The notes below the pieces were generated by a model. It saw nothing but the letters and a program-made list of their open reading frames with translations. It searched no databases and was not told the DNA's origin. Made by a program: the position numbers and the translations under genes. A DNA stretch of 64,000 nt, taken from positions 186,001-250,000 of the forward strand of contig NZ_ANOK01000005.1 of assembly GCF_000331575.1 (NCBI RefSeq), read 5' to 3'. This document shows positions 36,662 to 46,878 of this stretch, in pieces; positions within the stretch are counted from its first letter, which is position 1; each line of letters begins with the position of its first letter. The stretch is from Calidifontibacillus oryziterrae (GTDB taxonomy: Bacteria; Bacillota; Bacilli; Bacillales; Bacillaceae_J).

Positions 36662-39527
36662 AAGGTATTTACCATTAAAATTAAAAAGCATTGAAACAGA
36701 AGGATTTTCATATTTCCCCCGACAAGAAATTTTAATACACGATGTTATAACAATGTTGAACGGCGAAAATGGTGCAGGCAAAACAACCTTACTAAATATG
36801 TTTCGTGTCCTTTTTGGAGCAAAAAAATTTGATAATGGCCACACTCTAAAAACTTTCTTTGAACGCGATCATATTCATGAGATTTATATATTAGGCAAAT
36901 TTTCTAATACTATTGATCAAAATTGTGGTCGTCGCCCCTTTCAAGAAATAGGAAAATGGAATGACGATGTAACAATTGTTTGCCGCCTTATAAATGATAA
37001 ACAAATCTCAAGAGAGTATATAATCTTTGATGGAGTATTTGATTTAGAAAAAAATCTGAATGAAAAAATAAATTGGCTGGATGTCGGACAATATTTGCAT
37101 CAAATGAGTGAGATTGGAATGCCTCGGTCCCTTTCTAATGCATTTAGTTTATCACAAGGCAAAACCGAAAAAATTCTTGAGTTATCGGAGGAACAACTTG
37201 CTCAATATATTTTGCAAATATGCGGTGAACAGGAAAGAATTGAACAATTTAATAAAATAAAAATTGATTTAAAGGAACAAAAAGAACAATTCCATAAGCT
37301 ATGCCTTCAAAAACAACAAGAAGAACTCACTTTGGATAATCTTCTAAAAAAAATTACAAGATTTAAAGAGATTAAACAACATGAAGAAACCAAAAATATA
37401 CTTTCATTTAATAAACCATTGAGCATCCTTAAAACCTTAAATGGAGAAATAAATATTATAAACAGTTCACTTAAACAATTAGATGAAAGTATAAAAACTT
37501 TAGATCTCAACCTACTTGAAAAACAAAAGCAATACGATGTAACGCTGATAGAAAAAGATAATATTCAAGCACAATTAAATAAAATCACAACTGAAATAAA
37601 TGATCTTCAAACAGAAATAACACCTATTCATATTAATCTTAATGAAATATCTACTCAAATTAGTAATATCGAGGAATTCATAATAAAGTATGAAAATATC
37701 GAAGAAGTCGATCTTCAACTTTTGCAAACAAAAAAAAATAAATATACTATTCAACACAGAAACCAAATTACAAAAGTCACAAACGTTTTAAATGAAATTG
37801 AATTAATTAAGAGTGACATTTCAAAAATTGAAAAAAATAAAAATGTGATCTATCCCCTTGCAGTCCAAAAACTAACAGAATTACTAGAATCCGAAGAAAT
37901 TCAGTATTTATTATTGGCTGAATATGTGGAAATGCAAGATCATGAATGGAGAAATGCTATTGAAGCATTATTAGGAAATGAACGTTTTACGATAATAGTT
38001 GATCCAAAACAAATTGTTTCAGTGATGAAAATTGCCCAACAAATTGAATATCCATTTTGGATTTCACCGTATTCATCATGTGTTTTAAACGCAGATAAGC
38101 AATCAATTTTAACTAAAATGACTGTTTTGGATGAGCGTATTTCGGGCTATCTAAATAAGTACTCTAAGTACAAAATGGCAGCCACGATTGAAGAAGCTTG
38201 GGAATGGTCAAGTAAAGGTGATAGCTGTATCTTAAACAAACCATACCCTTATTTAGTTACTAAAAGAGGCGGTAAATCGATAAAAGCCAATCGTTTGTAC
38301 TGCGGAAAAAAGGCTTACGAGGCACAATTAATTGAATACTATTCACAGCTTAACAAGCTCGAAACTAACATTATAGATTTAAAAGCAGAAGAAGAAATAC
38401 TTTCTAATAAACTCAAAATTATAGATGCCCAAATAAATGATCAAGAAAATCGTCTACTTCTTCCTGAAAAACAAACTATCTTTTTTGAACTACTAACAAA
38501 TAAAACAAAACTAAAACAAAAGCTAATTGAATACACAAAAGAGTTATCTCAAAAAAAATCCAATCAACATATGTTAATTATTAATTCACAAAATATATTT
38601 GCAGAAATTGCAAAGCTAGAAGAGCAACTCAACCAATCTAAACACAGCCTGAAAGCAAAAGTAAGCCAACAAAATGACCTTTCAACTAAAAAGGAAATTA
38701 AAAAACGAAATTTCCAACAAATCTATCAACAATTATCAAAAGAACAACAACATAAGTTTCGCGATGAGGAATATTGCAATTCATTAAGTGAATATGAATT
38801 TTACAAAACAGAAATTGAAAAAATTAATTCTCTAATACAGCAATTATATTCTTTAGGAGATCCACTTGACCCTGAAATTGAAAATTTAGTAGTATTAGAA
38901 GAAAAATACAAAGCCCACTCAGTATTGCTACAAAACAATTTAAATGAAATCGAAAATACTGAGAATCAATTAGAGAAACTACAACAAAAGCACGCTGAAG
39001 CTCGTGAAGAATTTATGACGATGGTTCAAGAAGCTTTCAAAAGGGTTAAACTATCACTTGAAACCATGGCGAAAGAAGGAAATATTCAAGCAACCATTAA
39101 CTTTTTCCCATACGGCGATGAAAAATGGCGAGCGGATTACAAAATTGGCTTTCATGGTAAAAAACCAATAAGTTATCGTTCAAATTCCAAATTAAGTGGT
39201 GGTCAAAAGGTTGTTGCTTCATTGCTACTAACACTAGCTACAATAAAAGCAGATGGAATCCTAAGTTTTATGATACTAGATGAACCGTTTGCACATCTTG
39301 ATCAACAAAACATGGAATTAGTAGGATCTTTTTTGAAAAATACAAATTCCCAATACATTATCGCAATGCCATATTCAGAAAATTTGAAAGTCGCTTATCC
39401 TTTTGTCGATATGTCTATTCAATTAAGACCAAAAGAGCCAAATGAAGAGGTAGCACCGCCCATCACATATGGAGTGATTAATGATGAATACATTCAACAA
39501 AAATCACATTTTAAACCACAATCATAA
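36639..39527 (+). CDS. jetC: Wadjet SMC-like ATPase JetC
   Basis: This is a 962-residue SMC/MukB-like ATPase that drives DNA loop extrusion in Wadjet. The start ATG at 36639 has AAGGAGG nine bases upstream. Walker A is NGENGAGKTTLLN near 41-53. Two long coiled coils follow (roughly 190-330 and 560-820) with a hinge-like block between (EWRNAIEALLGNERFTIIVD). The signature is SKLSGGQKVVAS near 850 and Walker B is FMILDEPFAHLD near 880. RAD50 and SbcC share this build, but the four-gene context favours JetC. The protein looks intact. Confidence 0.92.
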   Translation: MSTAKMHKRYLPLKLKSIETEGFSYFPRQEILIHDVITMLNGENGAGKTTLLNMFRVLFGAKKFDNGHTLKTFFERDHIHEIYILGKFSNTIDQNCGRRPFQEIGKWNDDVTIVCRLINDKQISREYIIFDGVFDLEKNLNEKINWLDVGQYLHQMSEIGMPRSLSNAFSLSQGKTEKILELSEEQLAQYILQICGEQERIEQFNKIKIDLKEQKEQFHKLCLQKQQEELTLDNLLKKITRFKEIKQHEETKNILSFNKPLSILKTLNGEINIINSSLKQLDESIKTLDLNLLEKQKQYDVTLIEKDNIQAQLNKITTEINDLQTEITPIHINLNEISTQISNIEEFIIKYENIEEVDLQLLQTKKNKYTIQHRNQITKVTNVLNEIELIKSDISKIEKNKNVIYPLAVQKLTELLESEEIQYLLLAEYVEMQDHEWRNAIEALLGNERFTIIVDPKQIVSVMKIAQQIEYPFWISPYSSCVLNADKQSILTKMTVLDERISGYLNKYSKYKMAATIEEAWEWSSKGDSCILNKPYPYLVTKRGGKSIKANRLYCGKKAYEAQLIEYYSQLNKLETNIIDLKAEEEILSNKLKIIDAQINDQENRLLLPEKQTIFFELLTNKTKLKQKLIEYTKELSQKKSNQHMLIINSQNIFAEIAKLEEQLNQSKHSLKAKVSQQNDLSTKKEIKKRNFQQIYQQLSKEQQHKFRDEEYCNSLSEYEFYKTEIEKINSLIQQLYSLGDPLDPEIENLVVLEEKYKAHSVLLQNNLNEIENTENQLEKLQQKHAEAREEFMTMVQEAFKRVKLSLETMAKEGNIQATINFFPYGDEKWRADYKIGFHGKKPISYRSNSKLSGGQKVVASLLLTLATIKADGILSFMILDEPFAHLDQQNMELVGSFLKNTNSQYIIAMPYSENLKVAYPFVDMSIQLRPKEPNEEVAPPITYGVINDEYIQQKSHFKPQS

Positions 39528-39740
39528 TTTATCAACTATAAAAACATGGAGTCCATTTCAACTTAGAAATGGCTCCTATAGACGTGAAAAAAATACTACT
39601 AAACGATGTAATGAATGTAGTTATGAAAGGAAAATATTAACTGGAGAATAGGAACTTACGGGATAAAACCAATCGGAGGTTCCCTATCTGATCACTTTAA
39701 ACAAAATGATGAAAAGATTGCCAAGAAAATACTATTTGAT

Positions 39741-40967
39741 TTGTTCAAAGCTAACAACAAAAAAAGATGGAGAAACTGGAAATTAAACTTATTAAAAACT
39801 TGTAATTATGAAACCCTTGATCATATAATTAATACTTTAAACAACTTAGGCATTTTAATTGTACGCTTTAAAAAAGACACAGATAGAATTGACTGTAAAA
39901 ATATAACACACATATACTATAACGAAAAACACTTGAAGGATATAAAATCTTTTATCAATGTTGTGGAACCCGAAGTACCATTTTGGGTTAAAGAGGCCTT
40001 TCCAAAAATCCAAAAAATCCTTACAAAACCGGAAAGTACAAAAATATACAATATCCTGACTTCCCAAAAATATTTATATGAATCAAATCATAAAGCTATA
40101 TTAGAAGATGAATCGGGCCACAAAATTGCTTCTTCAAGCGATTCAAGTTTTACTTACTTCCGTATTATTAAATGCCTATATGGACTTTTAGAACTTATTG
40201 AAGAGAATAGAACCGAAAATATAAAAACATTTTCACAACGATTATTCTCAGATACGAAGGTATTAACTAGACAAGATATAGAGAAGTTGAAAACATTACT
40301 TGGCAATACTATAGTGTCTTCAATTTTAAAGAGTGATTTTTCTGAAATACTGTTGTCTGCCAAGTTTTCATGGCGGTTTGGTCCTAACATTGGCAGCAGT
40401 ATAGCATTCAAAAATTATACACCAATACCTAGAGATATGATTAATGATATAGAGTTATTTAACTGGTCTGCTTCAAATCTATTAATCGTTGAAAACCAAG
40501 AGTTGTTTCATAATATAGTGAAACAGCAACTACTAGACCAAAATAAGTGGGGAGTATTACTAAGTAATGGTTTTCTTTCATCTGGAGAAGAGATACTTAT
40601 TTCTAAAGCAAGCAACCACCCACTTAAAAATATTTATATTTGGCCAGATTTAGACCCTTATGGTTATGAAATAGCTAAAAACATTGCTGAAAAATTTGCT
40701 GTCTATCCAGAGTTGCGTTTTTTTCTGTTTGGATTTCTACAAAACGATTTAGAAAATCTACCTGTCTATAAAAAAATGCTGCCACAAGATATTCAAAAAG
40801 TAGATCAACTACTAAAAACAAATATACACCCTCAAGTTAAAGAAACTATTCTTAAAATGAAAAAAAGCGGTAATAAAGGGGAGCAAGAAATTATGGTAAA
40901 GTCAATAAATAAGGATATTTTTGAAAAAAATGTTTTCAAAAGTTCAATCCCCTTACATTTAAAATAA
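39741..40967 (+). CDS. jetD: Wadjet nuclease subunit JetD (Toprim, DUF2220-like)
   Basis: This is a topoisomerase VI-A-like nuclease that cuts plasmid DNA once the SMC motor stalls. Toprim residues are visible as NLLIVENQELF near 245 and the acidic IWPDLDPYGYEIAKN near 299. The first conventional start in frame is a TTG at 39741, but the frame is open and protein-like back to 39627 (NWRIGTYGIKPIGGSL), with no ATG, GTG or TTG there. The true N-terminus is probably upstream, from an ATT at 39636 or by repair of a one-base A-run error after ATG 39623. About 210 bp separates it from jetC, with a hairpin at 39550-39573. Confidence 0.85.
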   Translation: MFKANNKKRWRNWKLNLLKTCNYETLDHIINTLNNLGILIVRFKKDTDRIDCKNITHIYYNEKHLKDIKSFINVVEPEVPFWVKEAFPKIQKILTKPESTKIYNILTSQKYLYESNHKAILEDESGHKIASSSDSSFTYFRIIKCLYGLLELIEENRTENIKTFSQRLFSDTKVLTRQDIEKLKTLLGNTIVSSILKSDFSEILLSAKFSWRFGPNIGSSIAFKNYTPIPRDMINDIELFNWSASNLLIVENQELFHNIVKQQLLDQNKWGVLLSNGFLSSGEEILISKASNHPLKNIYIWPDLDPYGYEIAKNIAEKFAVYPELRFFLFGFLQNDLENLPVYKKMLPQDIQKVDQLLKTNIHPQVKETILKMKKSGNKGEQEIMVKSINKDIFEKNVFKSSIPLHLK

Positions 40968-41222
40968 TACCGTTGATTACTCAAAAATGCTTGCGTTATA
41001 ATTCTTGGCGCCAAATAGTAAGTGTGTTCATATTTATGTTTCAACTAATCTGGTTACGGGAATAAATATGAATGTAAATGATAATGCTTAGTTGATCGTT
41101 TGCAGACCACATCTTGTTTGTTGTGACTACTATTAATTGTATCGCAGCGAATATAGATGACTACAATAGAATAATGCATTTTTGGGATTTTATTATCACT
41201 TAAGATACGGAGGAAATATCAA

Positions 41223-42002
41223 GTGGTAACACAATTACAAATGGCAGGGATGATTGCTCAAATATTAATCGCAATATTAGTTCCTGTTGCTATTTTTATT
41301 TATTTATATAGAAAAAAGGCATTTTCTTGGAAAGTATTGGGCATTGGAATTCTAATTTTTATCATTTTTTCTCAGGTCCTTGAGAAAGCATTGCATATTG
41401 CAGTTCTTGATCCTTCTGGTCGCTCATTAAAATGGACGAATAGCGCCGTTATGTTTGTAGCGTATGGAGCTTTGGCAGCAGGTGTGTTTGAGGAAATCGG
41501 TAGATATGTTGGATTTAAATTTTTGCTAAAGAGAAATAGACAGTATCGGGATGGTTTGTCATTTGGTCTTGGACATGGTGGTATTGAAGGCATTTTAATT
41601 GGCGTGCTCTCAGGAGTAAATGCACTAGTTATTGCCAACTTAATTAATACGGGGATGTTTGAATCAACTATCGGTGCAACCATTCCCGCAGAGCAGGCCG
41701 CACTAATTAAGGATCAATTTATAAATACCGGCTTTAGTATGTATTTGTTGGGTGGAATTGAGAGAATTTCTGCGATTTTTGCCCATATTGCCTTTTCTTT
41801 ATTGGTGTTGCTAGGCGTTCGTGAGAATCGCTTTTTGTATGTTCTTTATGCTATAGGTCTACATGCATTAATGGATGTAGTACCAGCTATGTATCAGGTT
41901 GGTACAATTCAAAACGTTTGGATTGCTGAATTCATTATTGCGTTATTTGGTGTTGCGGCGATTGTGTATATTCTTAAGGTAAGAAATGTATTTCAGAATT
42001 AA
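41223..42002 (+). CDS. YhfC family membrane protein (putative intramembrane metalloprotease)
   Basis: This 259-residue protein has about seven membrane segments. Family-typical pieces are VFEEIGRYVGFKFLLKRNRQ, FGLGHGGIEGILIGVLSGVN and a later HALMDVVPA. The conserved EE, H and H residues suggest a CAAX/PrsW-like zinc site in the membrane; activity is inferred from family membership. It starts with GTG behind CGGAGGAAATATCAA. It is outside the Wadjet unit by 255 bp and has its own terminator at 42045-42074, so a functional link to defence is not evident. Confidence 0.82.
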   Translation: MVTQLQMAGMIAQILIAILVPVAIFIYLYRKKAFSWKVLGIGILIFIIFSQVLEKALHIAVLDPSGRSLKWTNSAVMFVAYGALAAGVFEEIGRYVGFKFLLKRNRQYRDGLSFGLGHGGIEGILIGVLSGVNALVIANLINTGMFESTIGATIPAEQAALIKDQFINTGFSMYLLGGIERISAIFAHIAFSLLVLLGVRENRFLYVLYAIGLHALMDVVPAMYQVGTIQNVWIAEFIIALFGVAAIVYILKVRNVFQN

Positions 42003-42044
42003 AATTGTATTTAGGACGTTGAATATTAATACTCCTAAAAAGCG

Positions 42045-42081
42045 CCGAAGTTTTTCGCAATCTGTATACTTCGGTCATTTT
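42045..42081 (+). terminator. intrinsic terminator of the yhfC-like gene
   Basis: CCGAAGT and ACTTCGG arms (42045-42074) are followed by TCATTTTATT on the plus strand, 43 bp past the stop. Confidence 0.7.
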
Positions 42082-42423
42082 ATTAATTAGCTGTACTAAA
42101 TTTGACCGATGATAATATAAGATTGTTGATTGAAGTGATAAGCGGCGACTCTGCGTGATATCAAGTAAGTGAATCGAGAACCTGGATTGAGCCTAGTAAG
42201 TGAATCGGGGACGCTGGATTAAACATAATAATTTAAGCGTAAGCGGCTCGGTGCTTGCCCGAGAAAAACGTCCGCTTGAACAGGAATCAACTATATACTT
42301 TAACTGAGCCTGTTAATTAGATCTTTGTTAAACAAACGTTTATTTTATTTCCGATCAACCTCTGTTAGAATCCCTAACACCGTTAACAAGCGGTAGTTAA
42401 CGTCAGCCATAAGTTATTAAACC

Positions 42424-42470
42424 AAAAAATACGAGGCTAATCCGGTACACATGATCGGGAGAGCCTCGTA
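42424..42470 (-). terminator. strong minus-strand hairpin with T-tract
   Basis: TACGAGGCT and AGCCTCGTA are perfect arms with an inner CCG/CGG pair; on the minus strand TTTTTTGGT follows. It may end transcripts coming from gatB through the repeat region, or belong to the decayed gene at 42489-42596. The interval 42082-42423 holds short repeated words (AAGTGAATCG twice) but no gene. Confidence 0.55.
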
Positions 42471-42488
42471 AATGATATAAAAATTTAA

Positions 42489-42596
42489 TTAGTTTTGTGT
42501 TGTGGCGACTATTTTTGCTGAAGATACAAATGGAACTTGTCCATATGGTTTGTTAATAGTATATTTATCGGAAAAAAGAGCGCTAAATCCTCCGAA
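42489..42596 (-). pseudogene. C-terminal remnant of an unknown protein gene
   Basis: On the minus strand a 35-codon open stretch reads FSDKYTINKPYGQVPFVSSA and ends KIVATTQN before a stop, followed shortly by a good terminator. It has a protein-like composition but no start, and the sequence upstream is low-complexity repeats. I take it as the tail of a gene destroyed by the neighbouring repeat expansion; the family is unknown. Confidence 0.35.
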
Positions 42597-42626
42597 TTAT
42601 TAACAACACCGACTTACTTTTAAAAA

Positions 42627-42905
42627 TACCCACATATATTTAGCATTTACCCACATAAACCGTGTAAATACCCACACAAATTTGATTAATACCCACACAA
42701 ATTTGATTAATACCCACATAAAATGCGGATTTCCACATAAAATGCGGATTTCCACATAAAATGCGGATTTACCCACATAAAATGCGGATTTACCCACATA
42801 AAATGCGGATTTACCCACATAAAATGCGGATTTACCCACATAAAATGCGGATTTACCCACATAAAATGCGGATTTACCCACATAAAATGCGGATTTACCC
42901 ACATT
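42627..42905. repeat. 21-bp tandem repeat tract, about 14 units
   Basis: Units starting with (T)ACCCACA recur at 42627, 42648, 42669, 42690 and 42711, then after two 19-bp steps every 21 bp to the last at about 42897. The first five vary after the core (CACAAATTTGATTAA twice) and later ones are near-identical (CCCACATAAAATGCGGATTT). A 116-codon minus frame through it only reflects the 21-bp period and is not a gene. Confidence 0.92.
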
Positions 42906-42972
42906 TCCTAGAAATCCACTGGGGGAAGCACGAATGAACAGCCAATCCAACTTACTACTCCTAGAGAATTCT

Positions 42973-43301
42973 CACGCAAGTATCACTATGGTAATTTGAC
43001 GGACATAACTCCACAACGAGATCCCAGAAAGAATCTCTAAAATGACACGCAAGTATCACTATGGTAATTTGACGGACGTAACTCCACAACGAGATCCCAG
43101 AAAGAATCTCTAAAATGACACGCAAGTATCACTATGGTAATTTGACGGACATAACTCCACAACGAGATCCCAGAAAGAATCTCTAAAATGACACGCAAGT
43201 ATCACTATGGTAATTTGACGGACGTAACTCCACAACGAGATTCCAGAAAGAATCTCTAAAATGACACGCAAGTATTACTATGGTAGTTTGAAGGTCGTAA
43301 C
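42973..43301. repeat. 73-bp tandem repeat, four full copies and one partial
   Basis: CACGCAAGTAT begins units at 42973, 43046, 43119, 43192 and 43265, exactly 73 bp apart. Copies 1 and 3 have GACGGACATAACTCC and copies 2 and 4 have GACGGACGTAACTCC, so the block probably grew by duplication of a 146-bp dimer. No coding frame or relation to the CRISPR repeat is seen. The remaining 43302-43416 before gatB is unremarkable. Confidence 0.92.
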
Positions 43302-43416
43302 CAAAACCACATCCAGCTGAAGCTAAGCTAATTCCCAAGAAATTCTTGCAACAATATTGCAATGGACTTATAAAGAACTATTAGCTAGGGAAAATCATAG
43401 CATATTCCTACATTAT

Positions 43417-44847
43417 TTATCTTTTCGCAAGCTCTTCAGCAATGAGTTTGTTCACCATTTGTGGATTTGCTTTGCCTTTTGTTGCTTTCATAATTTGGCC
43501 TACGAAGAAGCCAGCTGCTTTTTGATTACCGCTCTTGTAGTCTTCAACAACCTTCGGATTGTTGTCGATTACTTCAGCAACAATGCCGCGAAGCTCGCCT
43601 TCGTCGGAAATTTGGACAAGGCCTTTTTCTTCCACAACCTTTTCAGGGTCGCCCCCGTTTTCAACAAGCTCCTTGAAAACGTCCTTCGCTATTTTCGAAG
43701 AAATGGTTCCTTTTTGAATAAGAGCAATCAACTTCCCTAACGCTTCTGGTGTCAGCTTTATATCATGAAGCTCTGCATTATTAGCATTTAAGTATGCTGA
43801 TAATTCACCCATAATCCAGTTGGACGCTTGTTTCGGATCAGCGCCGACAGCAACGACAGCTTCGAAAAAGTCTGATGTTTCCTTAGAAACCGTCAATACC
43901 GCAGCGTCATAAGCAGGTAACCCAAGTTCGCCAACATAGCGTTTGCGACGGGCATCTGGAAGCTCCGGAATTGATGCACGAACACGATTCATCCAGTCCT
44001 CATCAATATAAATATCAACTAAGTCCGGCTCCGGGAAATAACGATAATCGTCAGAGCCCTCCTTCACACGCATCAATATCGTTTTCTTTTTCGCATCATC
44101 GTACCGACGTGTTTCTTGGTTAATCACACCGCCAGTCAACAACACCTGCTCCTGACGTTTTTCCTCATACTCCAATCCGTCACGAACAAAGGCAAATGAG
44201 TTTAAATTTTTAAGCTCTGTTTTTGTACCAAATTTTTCCTGACCGATCGGGCGAAGAGAAATATTGGCATCACAGCGCAATGAACCTTCCTCCATTTTAC
44301 AGTCAGACACCGCTGTATACTGGATAATAGATTTTAATTTTTCCAAATAAGCATACGCTTCTTCTGGTGAACGCATATCTGGCTCAGATACTATTTCGAT
44401 TAATGGTGTCCCTTGGCGGTTCAAGTCAACTAATGAATGGCCGTCACCTGTATGCGTTAATTTACCAGCATCTTCTTCCATATGTATACGAGTAATGCCA
44501 ATTCGCTTCTTCTTACCGTCAACTTCAATTTCAATCCAACCGTGTTCCCCAATTGGCTTATCAAATTGTGAAATTTGATAAGCCTTTGGATTGTCAGGAT
44601 AAAAATAGTTTTTGCGATCAAACGTTGTAATCGGTGCAATCTCGCAATTAAGAGCCATCGCTGCCTTCATGGCAAATTCAACAGCTTGCCGATTCACTAC
44701 TGGTAAAACACCCGGATGGCCTTGACAGATTGGACATGTGTTACTGTTAGGGGCTGCTCCAAATTCGTTGGCGCAATCACAAAAGATTTTTGTATTTGTT
44801 TTTAATTCAACATGGACCTCAAGCCCGATGATTGTTTCAAATGCCAT
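43417..44847 (-). CDS. gatB: aspartyl/glutamyl-tRNA amidotransferase subunit B
   Basis: This 476-residue kinase and tRNA-binding subunit of GatCAB converts Glu-tRNA(Gln) to Gln-tRNA(Gln). The start [20 protein letters not shown], cysteine motif CPICQGHPG and [20 protein letters not shown] are standard, and the C-terminal YqeY-like tail ends [19 protein letters not shown]. It lies 14 bp after gatA in a gatC-gatA-gatB operon. No obvious terminator directly follows; repeat tracts do. Confidence 0.97.
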   Translation of the reverse strand: MAFETIIGLEVHVELKTNTKIFCDCANEFGAAPNSNTCPICQGHPGVLPVVNRQAVEFAMKAAMALNCEIAPITTFDRKNYFYPDNPKAYQISQFDKPIGEHGWIEIEVDGKKKRIGITRIHMEEDAGKLTHTGDGHSLVDLNRQGTPLIEIVSEPDMRSPEEAYAYLEKLKSIIQYTAVSDCKMEEGSLRCDANISLRPIGQEKFGTKTELKNLNSFAFVRDGLEYEEKRQEQVLLTGGVINQETRRYDDAKKKTILMRVKEGSDDYRYFPEPDLVDIYIDEDWMNRVRASIPELPDARRKRYVGELGLPAYDAAVLTVSKETSDFFEAVVAVGADPKQASNWIMGELSAYLNANNAELHDIKLTPEALGKLIALIQKGTISSKIAKDVFKELVENGGDPEKVVEEKGLVQISDEGELRGIVAEVIDNNPKVVEDYKSGNQKAAGFFVGQIMKATKGKANPQMVNKLIAEELAKR

Positions 44848-44861
44848 ATTCGTAACCTCCC

Positions 44862-46322
44862 CTACAGATTCGGTCTTTGTCGTGTGAAATCAGTTGCTTG
44901 CTCGAATGTATGAGCGACACGATAGACCGTACTTTCATCAAAATGCTTGCCAATAATTTGTAGACCGATTGGCAGACCGTTACTTGAAAATCCACAAGGG
45001 ACTGAAATCCCTGGTACCCCTGCAAGGTTTACCGGAATTGTTAAAATATCTTCAAGATACATAGTTAATGGATCATCCGTTTTTTCACCAATTTTATATG
45101 CTGGTGTTGGATTTGTAGGCCCGATTATAACATCATATTTTTCAAATACTTTTTCAAAGTCATTTTTAATTAATGTCCGAACCTTTTGTGCTTTTTTATA
45201 ATAAGCATCATAATAACCTGCGCTTAACGCAAATGTCCCTAGCATAATGCGGCGCTTTACTTCATCTCCAAAACCTTCACTACGAGACATTTTAAACAAA
45301 TCAATAATATTCTTGGCGTTATCGGAACGAACACCGTAGCGGACACCGTCAAATCGTGATAGATTGGCAGATGCCTCTGATGAAGCAATTAAATAATAAG
45401 TTGCAACCGCATATTTAGAGTGTGGAAGAGAAACTTCTTCCCATACAGCACCCTGTGCCTCTAATACTTTTAAAGCATTCATGACAGCTGTTCTTACTTC
45501 TTCCGTTACACCTTCACCTAAATATTCTTTAGGTACCGCAATTTTCAAACCTTTAACGTCACCTGTTAATGCTGATACGTAATCTGGTATATCAACATTT
45601 GCTGATGTCGAATCCATTTTGTCATGACCGGCAATTGTTTGTAAAATATAGGCATTATCTTCAACACTTCTAGTAATTGGGCCAATTTGATCTAATGACG
45701 ATGCATACGCAACAAGTCCAAATCGTGACACTAACCCATAAGTCGGCTTTAAGCCTACCACTCCACAGAAGGCTGCTGGCTGGCGAATCGAACCACCCGT
45801 GTCAGATCCTAATGAAAAAGGCACTTCACCTGCTGCTACTGCTGCTGCTGAACCGCCGCTTGATCCACCTGGTACGTAATCTAAATTCCATGGATTTTTC
45901 GTCGGATAGAAACCTGAATTTTCATTGGATGAACCCATTGCATATTCATCCATATTACATTTACCGATGATAATTGCCTGGGCTTCTTTTAATTTTTCAG
46001 TAACTGTCGCATCATAAACAGGATCAAAGTTTGCGAGAATTTTACTAGCACAAGTTGTCCGTAAACCTTTTGTACTAATATTATCTTTCACACCAATCGG
46101 CATCCCAAATAAAAGGCCAAATTCGTCCATTTCACTCATTTTTTCATCTAATTTTGCAGCCTCATTACGTGCTGTTTCTTCATTTATAGTAAGAAACGCC
46201 TTTACTTTGTCTTCAACTTCAGCGATTCTTTTATAAGATTCATTCACTAAATCTGTAACGGTAATTTCTTTTTTATGTATCATACTATGTAAATCTGCGA
46301 TTTTATGCTCAAATAACGACAT
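44862..46322 (-). CDS. gatA: aspartyl/glutamyl-tRNA amidotransferase subunit A
   Basis: This 486-residue amidase releases ammonia from glutamine for the tRNA-bound glutamate. The Ser-cisSer-Lys triad is visible as GVKDNI (Lys near 79), [12 protein letters not shown] and [16 protein letters not shown] (catalytic Ser near 178). It is 18 bp downstream of gatC and has GGAGAGGAGG just upstream of its ATG. Confidence 0.97.
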   Translation of the reverse strand: MSLFEHKIADLHSMIHKKEITVTDLVNESYKRIAEVEDKVKAFLTINEETARNEAAKLDEKMSEMDEFGLLFGMPIGVKDNISTKGLRTTCASKILANFDPVYDATVTEKLKEAQAIIIGKCNMDEYAMGSSNENSGFYPTKNPWNLDYVPGGSSGGSAAAVAAGEVPFSLGSDTGGSIRQPAAFCGVVGLKPTYGLVSRFGLVAYASSLDQIGPITRSVEDNAYILQTIAGHDKMDSTSANVDIPDYVSALTGDVKGLKIAVPKEYLGEGVTEEVRTAVMNALKVLEAQGAVWEEVSLPHSKYAVATYYLIASSEASANLSRFDGVRYGVRSDNAKNIIDLFKMSRSEGFGDEVKRRIMLGTFALSAGYYDAYYKKAQKVRTLIKNDFEKVFEKYDVIIGPTNPTPAYKIGEKTDDPLTMYLEDILTIPVNLAGVPGISVPCGFSSNGLPIGLQIIGKHFDESTVYRVAHTFEQATDFTRQRPNL

Positions 46323-46340
46323 GTAGCAAACCTCCTCTCC

Positions 46341-46631
46341 TTACTCAATAATCGATGGCACTCTAAATTGACCATCTCTTTTCTCAGGCGCATTTTTCAA
46401 TGCTTCTTCTTGTGATAACCACTGACGTGCTGTATCGTCTCTTAGCACATTTTTAATATCAAGCACATGCGTTGTCGGTTCAACGTTGTCAGTATCTAAT
46501 TCGTTTAATAATTCCGCATATCCAATGATTGCATCCAAATGCTTTGTAAAGATTTCTGCTTCCTCTTCTGTTACCGCTAAACGTGCCAAATGGGCAACGT
46601 GTTTAACTTGATCAACTGTAATTCGTGACAT
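46341..46631 (-). CDS. gatC: aspartyl/glutamyl-tRNA amidotransferase subunit C
   Basis: This is the 96-residue linker subunit of GatCAB. It starts [20 protein letters not shown], with GGAGGTGAAAGAA before the ATG at 46631; the longer frame to 46676 is not supported. [20 protein letters not shown] near 55-75 is typical, and the end [12 protein letters not shown] is also conserved. It is the first gene of the gat operon. Confidence 0.95.
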   Translation of the reverse strand: MSRITVDQVKHVAHLARLAVTEEEAEIFTKHLDAIIGYAELLNELDTDNVEPTTHVLDIKNVLRDDTARQWLSQEEALKNAPEKRDGQFRVPSIIE

Positions 46632-46878
46632 TTCTTTCACCTCCATATAGAAATGTGGAAGGGGGCGCCTCATCATGAGGTCTGTCTCTCTGGATATTCA
46701 ACATATAGCACAAAAAGTTTCTTTTCATCGCTAAATATTGTACCAAGGTGCCTGACCCATTAGTTTTGTAAGACAGCCACTTTCCCCTATATTGCTTGTC
46801 CGCAATCAACGGACACTTGTTCAATAATTAACAATAAATTGATAATACCAAAGTTTCACACTATTATTCAAGATAGCT

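Noticed and set aside
42600-42950. 116-codon minus frame with GKSAFYV repeated
   Set aside because: It is the 21-bp repeat read as seven-residue units; no ribosome site and no independent coding evidence.
42973-43301. 73-bp repeats as a second CRISPR array
   Set aside because: The whole 73-bp unit is conserved, so there are no variable spacers, and it is unrelated to the CRISPR repeat.
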